The notes under the pieces: generated by a model
What the model was told of the DNA's origin: nothing
The model's input: only the letters and a program-made list of their open reading frames with translations
Database searches by the model: none
Translations under genes and position numbers: made by a program
Part shown: positions 22,200-33,388 of the stretch, piece by piece
How positions within the stretch are numbered: the stretch's first letter is position 1
How the letters are laid out: every line of letters begins with the position of its first letter
NCBI RefSeq assembly: GCF_020073745.1
Contig: NZ_JAIRAU010000011.1
Span: forward strand, 124,001-188,000
Reading direction: 5' to 3'
Source of the DNA: Nannocystis pusilla
GTDB taxonomy: Bacteria; Myxococcota_A; Polyangia; Nannocystales; Nannocystaceae
DNA length: 64,000 nt

Positions 22200-23369
22200 T
22201 CACGGGTGCAGCACGACCTTGATGCAGCCGTCCTGCTTGTCGCGGAAGGTCCGGTACGCCGCGGGCGCCTGCTCGAGCGGCAGGCGGTGGGTGATGACGA
22301 ACGACGGGTCGATGATACCGGCCTCGATCTTCTCGAGCAGCGGCTGCATATAGCGCTGGACGGGGGTCTGGCCCATGCGGAAGGTCAGGCCCTTGTTCAT
22401 GGCCGGGCCGATCGGCAGCTTGTCGACCGCGCCGACGTAGACCCCGGGGATCGACACGGTGCCGAACTTGCGGCAGCACAAAATCGCCTCGCGCAGCACG
22501 TGCGCGCGGTCGGTCGCCAGCCTCACCGGGGTCTTCACCTGGTCGAGCACCGTGTCCGGGCTGCCGAGCCCGTGCGCCTCGCAGCCGACGGCGTCGATGC
22601 AGCGATCCGGGCCGCGACCGCCCGTCATCTCCATCAGCCGGTCGTAGACCCTCTCGTCCTCGAAGTCGATCACCTCGGCCTTGCCGGCCGCGGCCATGGC
22701 GAGGCGCTCGGGCACGCAGTCGATGCCCACGACCCGGCCGGCGCCGAGCATCCAGGCGCTGCGGATCGCCATCTGCCCGACCGGGCCGCAGCCCCACACC
22801 GCCACGGTGTCGCCCGGCTCGATGCCGCAGATGTCCGCCGCGAAGTAGCCGGTCGGAAAGATGTCGGACAGGAACAGCACCTGCTCGTCGGTGAGCTCCG
22901 ACTCGATCCTGATCGGGCCGACGTCGGCGAACGGCACCCGCAGGTACTCGGCCTGTCCGCCCGGGAATCCGCCCGTCATGTGTGAATAGCCGAACAGGCC
23001 CGCGGGCGCCTCGCCCATGAGCTCGCGGGCCATCGCCGCCTCCGGGTTGCTGACGTCGCAGCCGCTGTACTCGCCGCGCTGGCAGAAGTAACACACGCCG
23101 CAGGCGATCACGAACGGGACGACCACGCGGTCGCCCTTCCTCAGCCGCGTGACCGCCTTGCCGACCTCGACGACCTCGCCCATCGCCTCGTGACCGAGGA
23201 TGTCGCCGGGCTCCATCGTCGGCACGAAGCCGTCGAACAGGTGGAGGTCCGACCCGCAGATCGCGGTCGACGTGATCCGGACGATCACGTCGGTCGGGTC
23301 GAGGATGGACGGATCGGGGACGGTGTCGACGCGGACGTCGCCCGTACCGTGCCAGCACAGTGCTCGCAT
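22200..23369 (-). CDS. Zinc-dependent alcohol dehydrogenase (formaldehyde dehydrogenase-like)
   Basis: A 389-residue medium-chain dehydrogenase. The catalytic zinc ligands are Cys38 (CGSD) and His60/Glu61 (GHE), and the structural zinc ligands are the cysteines at about 90, 93, 96 and 104 ([15 protein letters not shown]). The NAD-binding motif is WGCGPVGQ. The insertion and sequence style fit the glutathione-independent formaldehyde dehydrogenase / threonine-dehydrogenase-like subgroup, which oxidises aldehydes or alcohols with NAD(P). A GGAGGAG ribosome-binding site seven bases upstream fixes the start at 23369, well inside a longer open frame. It seems monocistronic. Confidence 0.9.
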   Translation of the reverse strand: MRALCWHGTGDVRVDTVPDPSILDPTDVIVRITSTAICGSDLHLFDGFVPTMEPGDILGHEAMGEVVEVGKAVTRLRKGDRVVVPFVIACGVCYFCQRGEYSGCDVSNPEAAMARELMGEAPAGLFGYSHMTGGFPGGQAEYLRVPFADVGPIRIESELTDEQVLFLSDIFPTGYFAADICGIEPGDTVAVWGCGPVGQMAIRSAWMLGAGRVVGIDCVPERLAMAAAGKAEVIDFEDERVYDRLMEMTGGRGPDRCIDAVGCEAHGLGSPDTVLDQVKTPVRLATDRAHVLREAILCCRKFGTVSIPGVYVGAVDKLPIGPAMNKGLTFRMGQTPVQRYMQPLLEKIEAGIIDPSFVITHRLPLEQAPAAYRTFRDKQDGCIKVVLHP

Positions 23370-23625
23370 GAATGCTCCTCCGCTGCAGTGGATCGATTCG
23401 CGTCGACCGCCCGGCCGCCCCCGGCCGCCGCCCCGGCGCTGCGCTACCCTGAGCGATCGCGCCGCGATCGCAAACACCCTGCGCTCGTCCCCGGCGCGCC
23501 TGCTCCGCCGCGACGGCGTCGCGTCCGTGCTCGCCGCACGCGACGCACCCCGGCGACGAGCGCCGGCGCCGCGCTCGCAGCTCGTCCCGCGGACCAGCTG
23601 CGAGCGCGCGAGCGTCGGCCGGCGA

Positions 23626-25230
23626 TCAGCGGATCCAGATATGGCCGGCGGTGTTGTAAATATTCGGACCGCCGGCGAAGCCGCACGGCGTCCGCCACGG
23701 CGCGTCGACCCCGGGGGCGACGTCGCAGGCGACCGTGTAGTGCGACTGCGCGCCGAACCCGGCGGCGTCGTTGAGCGTGCTGCTGTTGACCTCGTTGTTG
23801 AGCACCAGGCCGAAGCGGACGCGCGCGTCGTAGCAGGATTGGTCGTCGTCGATGTTGATGCCGACGGCCATGTAGTTCGGCGCGATCGAGGCGTCGGCCA
23901 GGCTGCGGCCCTGGATCGTCAGCCAATTCACCATGTCCGCCTGGTCCTCCTGGAAGTACAGGCCCTTCATGGCGATGTCCGAGCCGACCGGGGTGTTCGT
24001 GAACAGATCGAGCAGGGTCGTGGTCGCCGGCAGCGAGTACGACTTGCAGCCGTAGGCCTTGGTGATCGGGTGCTGCATGCAGCCGCGGATCTCGCCGCCC
24101 GGGAGCACGTTGTAGGCCTTGAACTTGCCGTCGGTGGTGTCGGTCGGGGAATTGAGCGCCTCGTTGACCACCGAGACCGTGGTCCAGTGCGGCGAGTAGA
24201 AGTCGAAGATCCCCTGCGACGGGGCGAAGCGGATCGCCAGGGCCCAGCCGCCGCCGTCGGTCGTCATGTCGCACCAGACCTTGAACGGCGCCTGCGGGCC
24301 GGCGCCGTCGGCGTCGATGTCGTAGAGGCCGTCGGGCGCGTTCGGTTGGGCCTGCTTGATCGCCTTGCAGCTGGCCGAGACGACGCACTGGCCGCCGTCG
24401 CAGCTGCCGCTCTCGCAGTCGGTCGGCTCGGTGCAGCCCTCGGCCAGCTCGCACGGCGGGCACTCGGGGCCGCCGCAGTCGACGTCGGACTCGCCGCCGC
24501 TCTGGATGCCGTCGCTGCAGCTGGGCGCGGCGCAGAGGGTCGTGCACGCGTCGGTCTCGTCGGCGTTGGCGTCGTCGCAGGTCTCGACGCCCTCGTGGAC
24601 GAACCCGTCGCCGCAGCTCGCCGCGGCGCAGGTGCTCAGGCACTCGTCGGTCTCGATGGCGTTGCCGTCGTCGCACGCCTCGCCCATCTGCAGCACGCCG
24701 TCGCCGCACGAGGGCGGCGCGCAGTCGTTGTTGCAGGCGTCGTCGTCGACCTCGTTGCCGTCGTCACAGGCCTCGCCGGGCCCGACGAACCCGTCGCCGC
24801 AGCTCGCCTCGAGGCAGCCCTCGACGCAGGTGTCGGTGTTGTCGTCGTTGCCGTCGTCGCACTGCTCGGCGCCCTCGACCTGACCGTCGCCGCACACCGG
24901 CTCGGGCTCGCCGGTGGTGCCCGTCGTCTCCGCCTCGGTGGTCCCGGTCGTGCCCGTGGTGGTGGTGTCGGTCGTGGTGGTGCCGGTCGTCGGCTCGACG
25001 GTCGTCGTCGGCAGCGAGGTCGCGTCGCCGGAGGCGCTCCCCTCGGTCGGCTGTGTGGTGGTCCCGGTGGTCGTCGGCGTCCCCGTCGTCGGCGTCCCCG
25101 TCGTCGTCTCGACCGAGGTGGTCCCGGTGCCGGTGCCGGTCTCGGTCGCGCTCGTCGTCGCGCTGTCCCCGTTGCACGCGACCAGCACACAGATCCCCCA
25201 CGCCGCCGCATTCCAGAGCTGAATTCTCAT
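23626..25230 (-). CDS. Cysteine-rich (DUF4215/Myxococcus repeat) lipoprotein with fibrinogen-like C-terminal domain
   Basis: A 534-residue exported lipoprotein: signal to the lipobox LVAC (Cys19), then a T/G/S-rich stalk of about 80 residues ([17 protein letters not shown]). Four DUF4215-type repeats follow ([35 protein letters not shown] and similar) plus a CSDGIQ..DVDCGG..CPPC module. The C-terminal 240 residues resemble a fibrinogen-like domain ([27 protein letters not shown]). Such proteins are probably surface adhesins or glycan-binding proteins held by disulphides. A GGAGGCGAG site before the ATG at 25230 sets the start. The threonine stalk DNA is built of short GTC-type repeats. Confidence 0.85.
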   Translation of the reverse strand: MRIQLWNAAAWGICVLVACNGDSATTSATETGTGTGTTSVETTTGTPTTGTPTTTGTTTQPTEGSASGDATSLPTTTVEPTTGTTTTDTTTTGTTGTTEAETTGTTGEPEPVCGDGQVEGAEQCDDGNDDNTDTCVEGCLEASCGDGFVGPGEACDDGNEVDDDACNNDCAPPSCGDGVLQMGEACDDGNAIETDECLSTCAAASCGDGFVHEGVETCDDANADETDACTTLCAAPSCSDGIQSGGESDVDCGGPECPPCELAEGCTEPTDCESGSCDGGQCVVSASCKAIKQAQPNAPDGLYDIDADGAGPQAPFKVWCDMTTDGGGWALAIRFAPSQGIFDFYSPHWTTVSVVNEALNSPTDTTDGKFKAYNVLPGGEIRGCMQHPITKAYGCKSYSLPATTTLLDLFTNTPVGSDIAMKGLYFQEDQADMVNWLTIQGRSLADASIAPNYMAVGINIDDDQSCYDARVRFGLVLNNEVNSSTLNDAAGFGAQSHYTVACDVAPGVDAPWRTPCGFAGGPNIYNTAGHIWIR

Positions 25231-25498
25231 CGATCCTCGCCTCCACACATCGCGCACGACGGGTATCCGACGCCCCCTACCCTGTCAAGCTCAGCCGCGC
25301 GCGCGGTTTCTGTCGGGCGCGACATCAGCCACGGCCACGCGTCGACCGCTCGCTGTCTGCCCCGCCGCGACGCGTGCGCGGGTGCGCCGTCGCCAGCGCC
25401 GGCCTCGGCGGCCGCGCGATTCCTGCCTGCGGCGGGCGAACGAGAAAGGCGACGGCGCTCCGCAGCGCCGCCGCCTTCAATCCGCGATATCGGGCGGA

Positions 25499-26965
25499 TC
25501 AGCCGCCGCACTGGGCGCCGCACTGCTCGACGGCGATTGTGACGCACGCGCTCGACCACCCCACATCGCAGCAGTTCGAGTCGGCCGCGCACACGCACGC
25601 CTCGACCGCGTCGAGCTCGCAGCCGAGGGAGGGGCCGGCCATGCAGCAATCGCCGGAGATGCAGAGCGCGGTGTCGAGGGTGCAATCGTCCTTGCAACCC
25701 AGGTCACCGCCGCTGAACAGGCCGCCCGGCTGATCGGCGCAGGTCGCCCCGCCCGCGATCTGGTCGCCGTCGCAGGCCTCGTCGCCGTCGAGCTGGCCGT
25801 TGCCGCAGGTGGGGATCGGGTCGCAGCCGGAGGTGTCGAAGGCGCCGCAGCCGTCGGCCGCGCAGGCCAGCGTGCCGCCGGGGAAGCCGAGCGACTCGCA
25901 GGTCGCGCCGCCGAGATCGGTGCCGTCGCAGGTCTCGCCCGGATCGACCTCGTCGTTGCCGCAGGCGTCGCACTGCGAGGTGTCGAAGTCGTCGCAGGTG
26001 GCGTTGCAGGCCAGCGTGCCGCCGCCGAAGCCGAGCGACTCGCAGCTCGCGTTGCCGAGCGCGGCGCCGTCGCAGGTCTCGAGGGCGTCGATCGTGTCGT
26101 TGCCGCACGGGTCGCACTGCGAGGTGTCGAACCCGCTGCAGCTGTCGTTGCAGCCCAGCGTGCCGCCGCCGAAGCCCTGCGACTCGCAGGTCTCGCCGTC
26201 GAGCGCGGCGCCGTCGCAGGTCTCGCCGTCCTGCAGCTCGTCGTCGCCGCAGGTGAGGCACTGCGAGGTGTCGAAGGCGGTGCACAGGTCGTTGCAGCCC
26301 AGCGTGCCGCCGACGAAGCCCTCCGACTCACAGGTCGCGCCGCCGAGTTGGTCGCCGTCGCAGACCTCCTTGTCCTGGTCGAGCTCGCCGTTGCCGCACG
26401 ACTCCATCAGGCACAGGCTGGTGTCGAAGGTGCAGTCGGCGGCGCACGCCAGCGTGCCGCTGTCGAAGCCGAGGCTCACGCAGTCCTTGGCGTTCAGGTT
26501 GTCCAGATCGCAGTCCTCGCCGGCGTCGAGGATCGCGTCGCCGCAGGTCTCACCGGCGGTCGTGGTCGTGTCGGTGTCGGTGCCCGTGTCCGTGTCGGTG
26601 CCACCCGTCGAATCCGTCGTGTCGCCCGTCGTCGTCGTCGTCGACGTCTCGGTGTCGCCCGTCGTCGTCGTCGTCGACGTGTCCGTCGTCTCTCCCGTCG
26701 TCGTCGTCGTCGACGTGTCCGTCTCTCCCGTCGTCGTCGTCGTCGACGTGTCCGTCGTCGGCTCGGGCGTCGAGGTCGACGTCGGCTCCATCGTGGTCGT
26801 CGGCGGCTCCAGGGTGGTCCCAGGCTCGGTCGTCGACGTGTTCTGCTCCGTGGTCGACGACGTATCCGTCGTCGTGTCGGTGTCAGAACCCATCACGGCG
26901 TCGCCGGGGCAACCAGTCAGCGCGGTCAGAAGGAACAATCCGGGGAAAATTGCGGAATAGCGCAT
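25499..26965 (-). CDS. Cysteine-rich repeat lipoprotein with threonine-rich stalk
   Basis: A 488-residue lipoprotein: signal MRYSAIFPGLFLLTALTGC, lipobox LTGC. A stalk of about 120 residues is almost only T, S, E, D and G (TSTTTTTGETDTSTTTTTG). It then has about seven tandem modules of roughly 40 residues, each with CGND..D..ETCDG, CESLGFGGGTLACN and FDTSQC, so six cysteines per module. The C-terminus adds CCDVGWSSACVTIAVEQC. It is probably a stiff, disulphide-bonded surface protein. Repeats are visible at DNA level (stalk 26621-26762; modules about 120 bp apart). The open frame extends upstream to 27112, but only this ATG gives a signal peptide. Confidence 0.83.
   Translation of the reverse strand: MRYSAIFPGLFLLTALTGCPGDAVMGSDTDTTTDTSSTTEQNTSTTEPGTTLEPPTTTMEPTSTSTPEPTTDTSTTTTTGETDTSTTTTTGETTDTSTTTTTGDTETSTTTTTGDTTDSTGGTDTDTGTDTDTTTTAGETCGDAILDAGEDCDLDNLNAKDCVSLGFDSGTLACAADCTFDTSLCLMESCGNGELDQDKEVCDGDQLGGATCESEGFVGGTLGCNDLCTAFDTSQCLTCGDDELQDGETCDGAALDGETCESQGFGGGTLGCNDSCSGFDTSQCDPCGNDTIDALETCDGAALGNASCESLGFGGGTLACNATCDDFDTSQCDACGNDEVDPGETCDGTDLGGATCESLGFPGGTLACAADGCGAFDTSGCDPIPTCGNGQLDGDEACDGDQIAGGATCADQPGGLFSGGDLGCKDDCTLDTALCISGDCCMAGPSLGCELDAVEACVCAADSNCCDVGWSSACVTIAVEQCGAQCGG
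26621..26762. repeat. Tandem GTC-rich repeat encoding the T-rich stalk
   Basis: Four copies of a CCCGTCGTCGTCGTCGTCGACGT unit are separated by short variable spacers, encoding TSTTTTTG-type peptides on the minus strand. Units are multiples of three bases, so copy-number changes would lengthen or shorten the stalk without shifting the frame. Confidence 0.7.
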
Positions 26966-27136
26966 CGAAAAATCCGAGCTTTCTGCTGAAGTCAGCGCCT
27001 GCATCCTGCGCTCAACCGTCCTCGCATTACAGCGAGTGCAGACGTCGCCCGGCGTGAGCGTCCGCTCGCGCATGCCCGTGACGGATCCGCCGAGTCCCGC
27101 CACTCGCCCCATGGAGAAAAAATGCGAGTACCAGGC

Positions 27137-27616
27137 TCAACAGGCTTCTGTCACGAACAGCACCGCGACGAGCTCATCGAGCTCGACGATGTCGAAAGGC
27201 TCGCAGCTCCGCGGCTCCGAGCCGCCAGACTCGCCGATCCCCAGCGACGCCGCCGTGCGGTCGTTGGCCAGACGAAAGCGGGCACCCGGCGCATTGGCGA
27301 AGTCGATGCCGTAAATTGGGGCCTCGCGCGCGAGCCAGATGTGCATCGAGATCGGCTCGACGTCGGGTGCGGCGATCTCGATGCGGCGAAAATCGATGGC
27401 CCCGCCCCGGCCGTCGAACTCGAACACCGTCGGATAGACCCCGTCGAGCTCGACCCGCAGCGATTCGCCGGGGTCCAGATCCCGCACGTCGCGCGCCGTG
27501 ATGCTGGCGAACAGCGGCGTCACCGTGGTCACACCGCCCGCCGTAAAAACCTCGTCGCAGCCTGCCACCATCACGCTGGAGGCCGCGAGCCCCAATACCA
27601 CCAGGACCCGTGCCAT
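27137..27616 (-). CDS. Hypothetical lipoprotein in kinase/FHA unit
   Basis: A 159-residue protein with a clear lipoprotein signal (MARVLVVLGLAASSVMVAGC, Cys20). The mature part is probably a small beta domain; no family is recognised. GGGAGG lies just upstream of the ATG, and the gene starts 20 bases after the stop of the FHA-domain gene, so the two are almost certainly co-transcribed. It may be an envelope partner of the kinase/FHA signalling unit. Confidence 0.72.
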   Translation of the reverse strand: MARVLVVLGLAASSVMVAGCDEVFTAGGVTTVTPLFASITARDVRDLDPGESLRVELDGVYPTVFEFDGRGGAIDFRRIEIAAPDVEPISMHIWLAREAPIYGIDFANAPGARFRLANDRTAASLGIGESGGSEPRSCEPFDIVELDELVAVLFVTEAC

Positions 27617-27636
27617 GATTGCCTCCCGCGACGCCT

Positions 27637-28572
27637 TCAGCTCTCGTCGACCACCGTGTCCTGCGGCAACAGGTACAGCTCCACGTTGCCCTTGCCGTCA
27701 GGCCGCACGAGGTCGGGGCGAATGCCGGCCTCACGCAATTGGGCCCGCAGCCGCCGCAGATTGCGGTCCCAGTTTTGCCGCATGATCCCGCGGTCCGATT
27801 CGTCGCCCCAGATCTCGCGCGCGACGGCCTCCCACGAGACGAGGCGATTGATGGTGGCCAGCTCGCTGACGATCCGTGCCAGGAGGCCGGCGATCACACA
27901 TTCGGGTCGACCGGGCATTCTCACGTAGACTGTGTCGTACCTGGCGACGATGGTGAGCGGTGGGTCGTTCTGGCCGATGCTGCGGGTGCTGAGGGCCCCA
28001 TCACCGAGCGGTCTGGCCTGGGTCGCGAAGTGATGCCCGCGCAGCTCCCACGAGGTGCCGGCCTCCAGCTCGACCGGCTCGCGGTCGCCGACCCGCAGGG
28101 TGAAGCCGTCGGAGGTGCCCCAGATGTACGCCTCGGCGCCGGGCAGATACTCCGGGTGGAGCTTGTAGCTCGGGGTCTGCGACGGCCCGCTGCTGGCGGT
28201 GACGATCGAGTAGACCGACTCGCTGAGGGTGCACAGCTCCTGACCGTCGCCGTAGAGCACCATCACGCGGTCCGGCAGCTCGACCGCCTCGACGTCGAGC
28301 GTCACGTTCTGCGACAGCCGGATCCGCTGGCCCGGCGCGAGGACGATCGACGACTTGCGCTCGCCGTCGAGGATGATCCAGCGCCGCAGCGAGAGGATCT
28401 GCAGGTGCCGCCCGCGCATGCTGATGAACGCGTGCGCCTCCGACACCTCCGGGCTCTCGATCCGCAGCTCGGCCGTCGACGCGCGGCCGATGAGCCCGCC
28501 GGCGGCGACCTGCGCGGTCCGCCCGTCGGGCAGGCGGAAGCGGACAAACGGAGTGTAGCGACCTTGCAGCAC
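27637..28572 (-). CDS. FHA-domain protein with C-terminal winged-helix-like domain
   Basis: A 311-residue cytoplasmic protein that starts at a GTG with GAGGAGG upstream. Residues about 5-85 form a forkhead-associated fold (GGLIGRASTAELRIESPEVSE and HAFISMRGRHLQI), which binds phosphothreonine peptides. Residues about 215-300 look like an OmpR/PhoB-type winged helix (LLARIVSELATINRLVSWE, NWDRNLRRLRAQLREAGI). A phosphothreonine-gated DNA-binding regulator is the simplest reading. It lies downstream of a Ser/Thr kinase (28898-31855) and a small lipoprotein and is followed by another lipoprotein, all on the minus strand with short gaps. The kinase is therefore the probable source of the phosphothreonine signal. 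The upstream ATG at 28629 is rejected because it has no ribosome-binding site. Confidence 0.85.
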   Translation of the reverse strand: MLQGRYTPFVRFRLPDGRTAQVAAGGLIGRASTAELRIESPEVSEAHAFISMRGRHLQILSLRRWIILDGERKSSIVLAPGQRIRLSQNVTLDVEAVELPDRVMVLYGDGQELCTLSESVYSIVTASSGPSQTPSYKLHPEYLPGAEAYIWGTSDGFTLRVGDREPVELEAGTSWELRGHHFATQARPLGDGALSTRSIGQNDPPLTIVARYDTVYVRMPGRPECVIAGLLARIVSELATINRLVSWEAVAREIWGDESDRGIMRQNWDRNLRRLRAQLREAGIRPDLVRPDGKGNVELYLLPQDTVVDES

Positions 28573-28644
28573 GACAGGCCTCCTCGGTGAGTCAGTGATA
28601 CTACCAGCGGACCTGCGGCCCGCGGACACCCAAACAAGCGCGGT

Positions 28645-28857
28645 TCACAGCGACGGCGGGGCGTTGATGCCCGACGGCGGCCGCGCGCGGAACTTCGCGC
28701 GAGTGCCGCCTTCGGCGTTGCCTTCCATGGAGCCCGCGTTCTGCTTGAGCGCGCTCGGCCCGGCGTGCGCCTCGGCGGCGCGTTGGACCACCTCGTCGCA
28801 ACCGGACACGGCGGTGAGGGCGAGGGCGGCGAGGGCGAGAGTGACGGTGCGGGACAT
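28645..28857 (-). CDS. Small lipoprotein
   Basis: A 70-residue protein: MSRTVTLALAALALTAVSGC is a standard lipoprotein signal with lipobox VSGC (Cys20), followed by a short, basic and proline-rich mature peptide of about 50 residues with no recognised domain. GGAGGTAG precedes the ATG. It sits 40 bases after the kinase stop and 72 bases before the FHA gene, so it is part of the same unit. Confidence 0.65.
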   Translation of the reverse strand: MSRTVTLALAALALTAVSGCDEVVQRAAEAHAGPSALKQNAGSMEGNAEGGTRAKFRARPPSGINAPPSL

Positions 28858-28897
28858 GACTACCTCCAGACAGGTTTGATGAGACATGTTCTTTGGG

Positions 28898-31855
<2,958 letters not shown>

Positions 31856-32261
31856 GAGACTTCGCACCGAAACTGAAGCCACAATACCAACATTCACGCC
31901 GTTACGAGATCCGACCCCGATCGGAACGAGAGAAACATCCTCACACGCGGACCCGCCGGCCATTCCCGGCGCTCGCCCCGCCAGCTCGGACAGGCCGAGA
32001 AAGCGCGACGAGGGCGCCCTGCGGGCCGACCTGAAACGCAAACCGGCGGGCGGAGAACAAGCGAGGTCACGGCCCGAGCATCGGCCGATGCCGCCCCTGC
32101 CGATCGCCCAGATGGAGACCGCTGGCTCCGGCTCGTCGGCGCGGCCGGCACGCGCGAGCCGCCGCCGCCCTCCCGCTCGGCCACGGCGAGGTCCCGACCG
32201 ACCTGCCGGGGGCGTGCCCGCCGACTCCCGACTGCCTGGCCCCGACGAGGGCGCGGCGGCC

Positions 32262-32356
32262 GAGCGCAGCTCTGTCCCGAAGGACAGGCCCCCGCATCGC
32301 CGCCGCGGTCGAGCGCAGCCCTGTCCCGAAGGACAGGCCCGTGCATCGCCGCCGCG
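32262..32356. repeat. Tandem 46-bp repeat carrying CTGTCC-CGAA-GGACAG hairpins
   Basis: Two copies, 32262-32307 and 32311-32356, differ at about three positions. Each holds a perfect hairpin with arms CTGTCC and GGACAG and a CGAA loop, flanked by GAGCGCAGC on the left and GCATCGCCGCCGCG on the right. It shows that the hairpin can be duplicated together with flanking sequence. Confidence 0.75.
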
Positions 32357-32410
32357 CGGCTCGCCCCGCCGCACCTGTCCTCTCGCGCATGCTTCGGCAG
32401 CACAAATAAA

Positions 32411-32524
32411 ATGTCCCTTGCGACATGTCCACGAAGACATGCCGCCGTGCCCGCTCCTGTCACATGCCTCGAGGGGCATGTCCCTCGCGTCCTCGCCGCC
32501 GCTCCATGCCTCGAGGACATGTCC
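32411..32524. repeat. Cluster of ATGTC/GACAT hairpins
   Basis: Four overlapping or adjacent dyads: ATGTC..GACAT (32411-32426), ATGTC..GACAT (32425-32440), CATGCC-TCGAGG-GGCATG (32463-32480) and CATGCCTCGAGGACATGTCC (32505-32524). The GGCATG/CATGCC pair is another compensated variant. It is the densest occurrence of the family in the window. Confidence 0.65.
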
Positions 32525-32616
32525 CTGGGGTCAGTCACCCTCGCGCGCCTCTGCGCGGCCCCGCGGCGCGCCCTCGCGCGTGACGGAGCCGCCCGCGCTG
32601 TGGCATCCTGGCGGCG

Positions 32617-33333
32617 ATGCGCACCCTCGCCGCCGCCCTCGCCGTCCTCCTCGTCCCGCTCGCCGCCCGCGCCGACCTGCTGCCCGAGGGGCACAAGGGC
32701 GTGAAGCTGTCGCTGCACGTCGACGCCGAGGTCCCGGCCGGCAAGGCGCTGGTGCTGGCCAACACCTTCGAGGGCGGGACCCTGATCGTCCCCGGCACCG
32801 ACCAGCCGATCTCCTGGCACCCGCTCGGCGGCGAGATGCAGCTGCGCCTGGTCGCCGCCGCCGACGGCGAGGCGATCAAGGCGGCCGGGGCCAACCTCGA
32901 CCGCGACAAGAGCAAGCCGCTCGTCGCCGCCGGCGTCGTGTGTGCCCCGCCGTTCGCCGGCGTGCGCACGATCGTCGACACCTCGCCGGCCGTCGAGGTC
33001 CGCTGGACCTACCGCGCCAGCGTCAACGACAGCAAGTGCAGCGCCGAGCTGGTCAAGCAGGAGTACCTCGACGCCGCCGGCAAGGCCGTGCCCGCCCCGC
33101 CGCCGCTCGGAGAGCCGGCGCCCACCAACGCCCCGCTCGCCGACCCGCCCAGGACCGCGCCCCCGAGCCCCGCGCCCGCGCCGGCCGAGCCCGCGCCGGT
33201 CAAGGCCGCCGAGGCCCCGCCGACCAAGGCCGCCGCGCCCGAATCCGCCGGCGGCTGCGACCTCGGCGGCTCCGCGGCGGGCGGCCTCGCCGGCCTGGCG
33301 CTGCTCGGCCTGCGCCGCCGCCGGCGCGCCTGA
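32617..33333 (+). CDS. Secreted protein with MYXO-CTERM-type sorting tail
   Basis: A 238-residue protein: N-terminal signal peptide (MRTLAAALAVLLVPLAARA, cleavage about residue 19), a beta-rich domain to about residue 155 with paired cysteines, a long P/A-rich linker (PAPPPLGEPAPTNAPLADPP), and a C-terminal tail with GGCDLGGSAAGG, a hydrophobic helix and RRRRR. That tail is the tripartite Cys-TM-Arg pattern of MYXO-CTERM, which in myxobacteria leads to sorting and processing at the cell surface, probably by a myxosortase. The function of the domain is unknown. It converges on the MopE-like gene across a strong hairpin. Confidence 0.8.
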   Translation: MRTLAAALAVLLVPLAARADLLPEGHKGVKLSLHVDAEVPAGKALVLANTFEGGTLIVPGTDQPISWHPLGGEMQLRLVAAADGEAIKAAGANLDRDKSKPLVAAGVVCAPPFAGVRTIVDTSPAVEVRWTYRASVNDSKCSAELVKQEYLDAAGKAVPAPPPLGEPAPTNAPLADPPRTAPPSPAPAPAEPAPVKAAEAPPTKAAAPESAGGCDLGGSAAGGLAGLALLGLRRRRRA

Positions 33334-33341
33334 GACAGCTC

Positions 33342-33371
33342 CGAGGACATGTCCGAACGGACATGTCCTCG
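33342..33371. terminator. 13-bp-stem hairpin between convergent genes, double GGACATGTCC
   Basis: Arms CGAGGACATGTCC (33342-33354) and GGACATGTCCTCG (33359-33371) are perfectly complementary with a GAAC loop. Each arm itself contains the GGACATGTCC palindrome. The element lies between stop codons at 33333 and 33389, the most complete copy of the dispersed family and a probable bidirectional 3'-end structure. Confidence 0.6.
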
Positions 33372-33388
33372 TCGAGGGCGCCGCCGCG

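Larger units (their letters stand above)
31856..32616. other. 761-base intergenic region packed with palindromic repeats
   Basis: This is a divergent gap between the kinase (minus) and a MYXO-CTERM-type protein (plus). The 31856-31960 part is less GC-rich and probably holds the kinase promoter. The rest contains a 46-bp direct repeat (32262-32356) and a run of CATGTCC/GGACATG hairpins (32411-32524). Open frames across it, including an upstream extension of the kinase, are rich in C, P, R and G and have no domain. No gene is called. Confidence 0.65.

Noticed and set aside
32262..32356. Possible CRISPR array
   Set aside because: Only two repeat copies with a three-base gap, internal hairpins shared with other loci and no cas genes; it is a tandem duplication of the dispersed element.
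31856..32479. 208-residue N-terminal extension of the kinase at 28898
   Set aside because: The extension is encoded by the palindromic repeat cluster, gives repeated C-P-S-G-Q / L-S-F-G-T-type peptides and has no domain. The ATG at 31855 gives an N-terminus similar in layout to the paralogous kinase.
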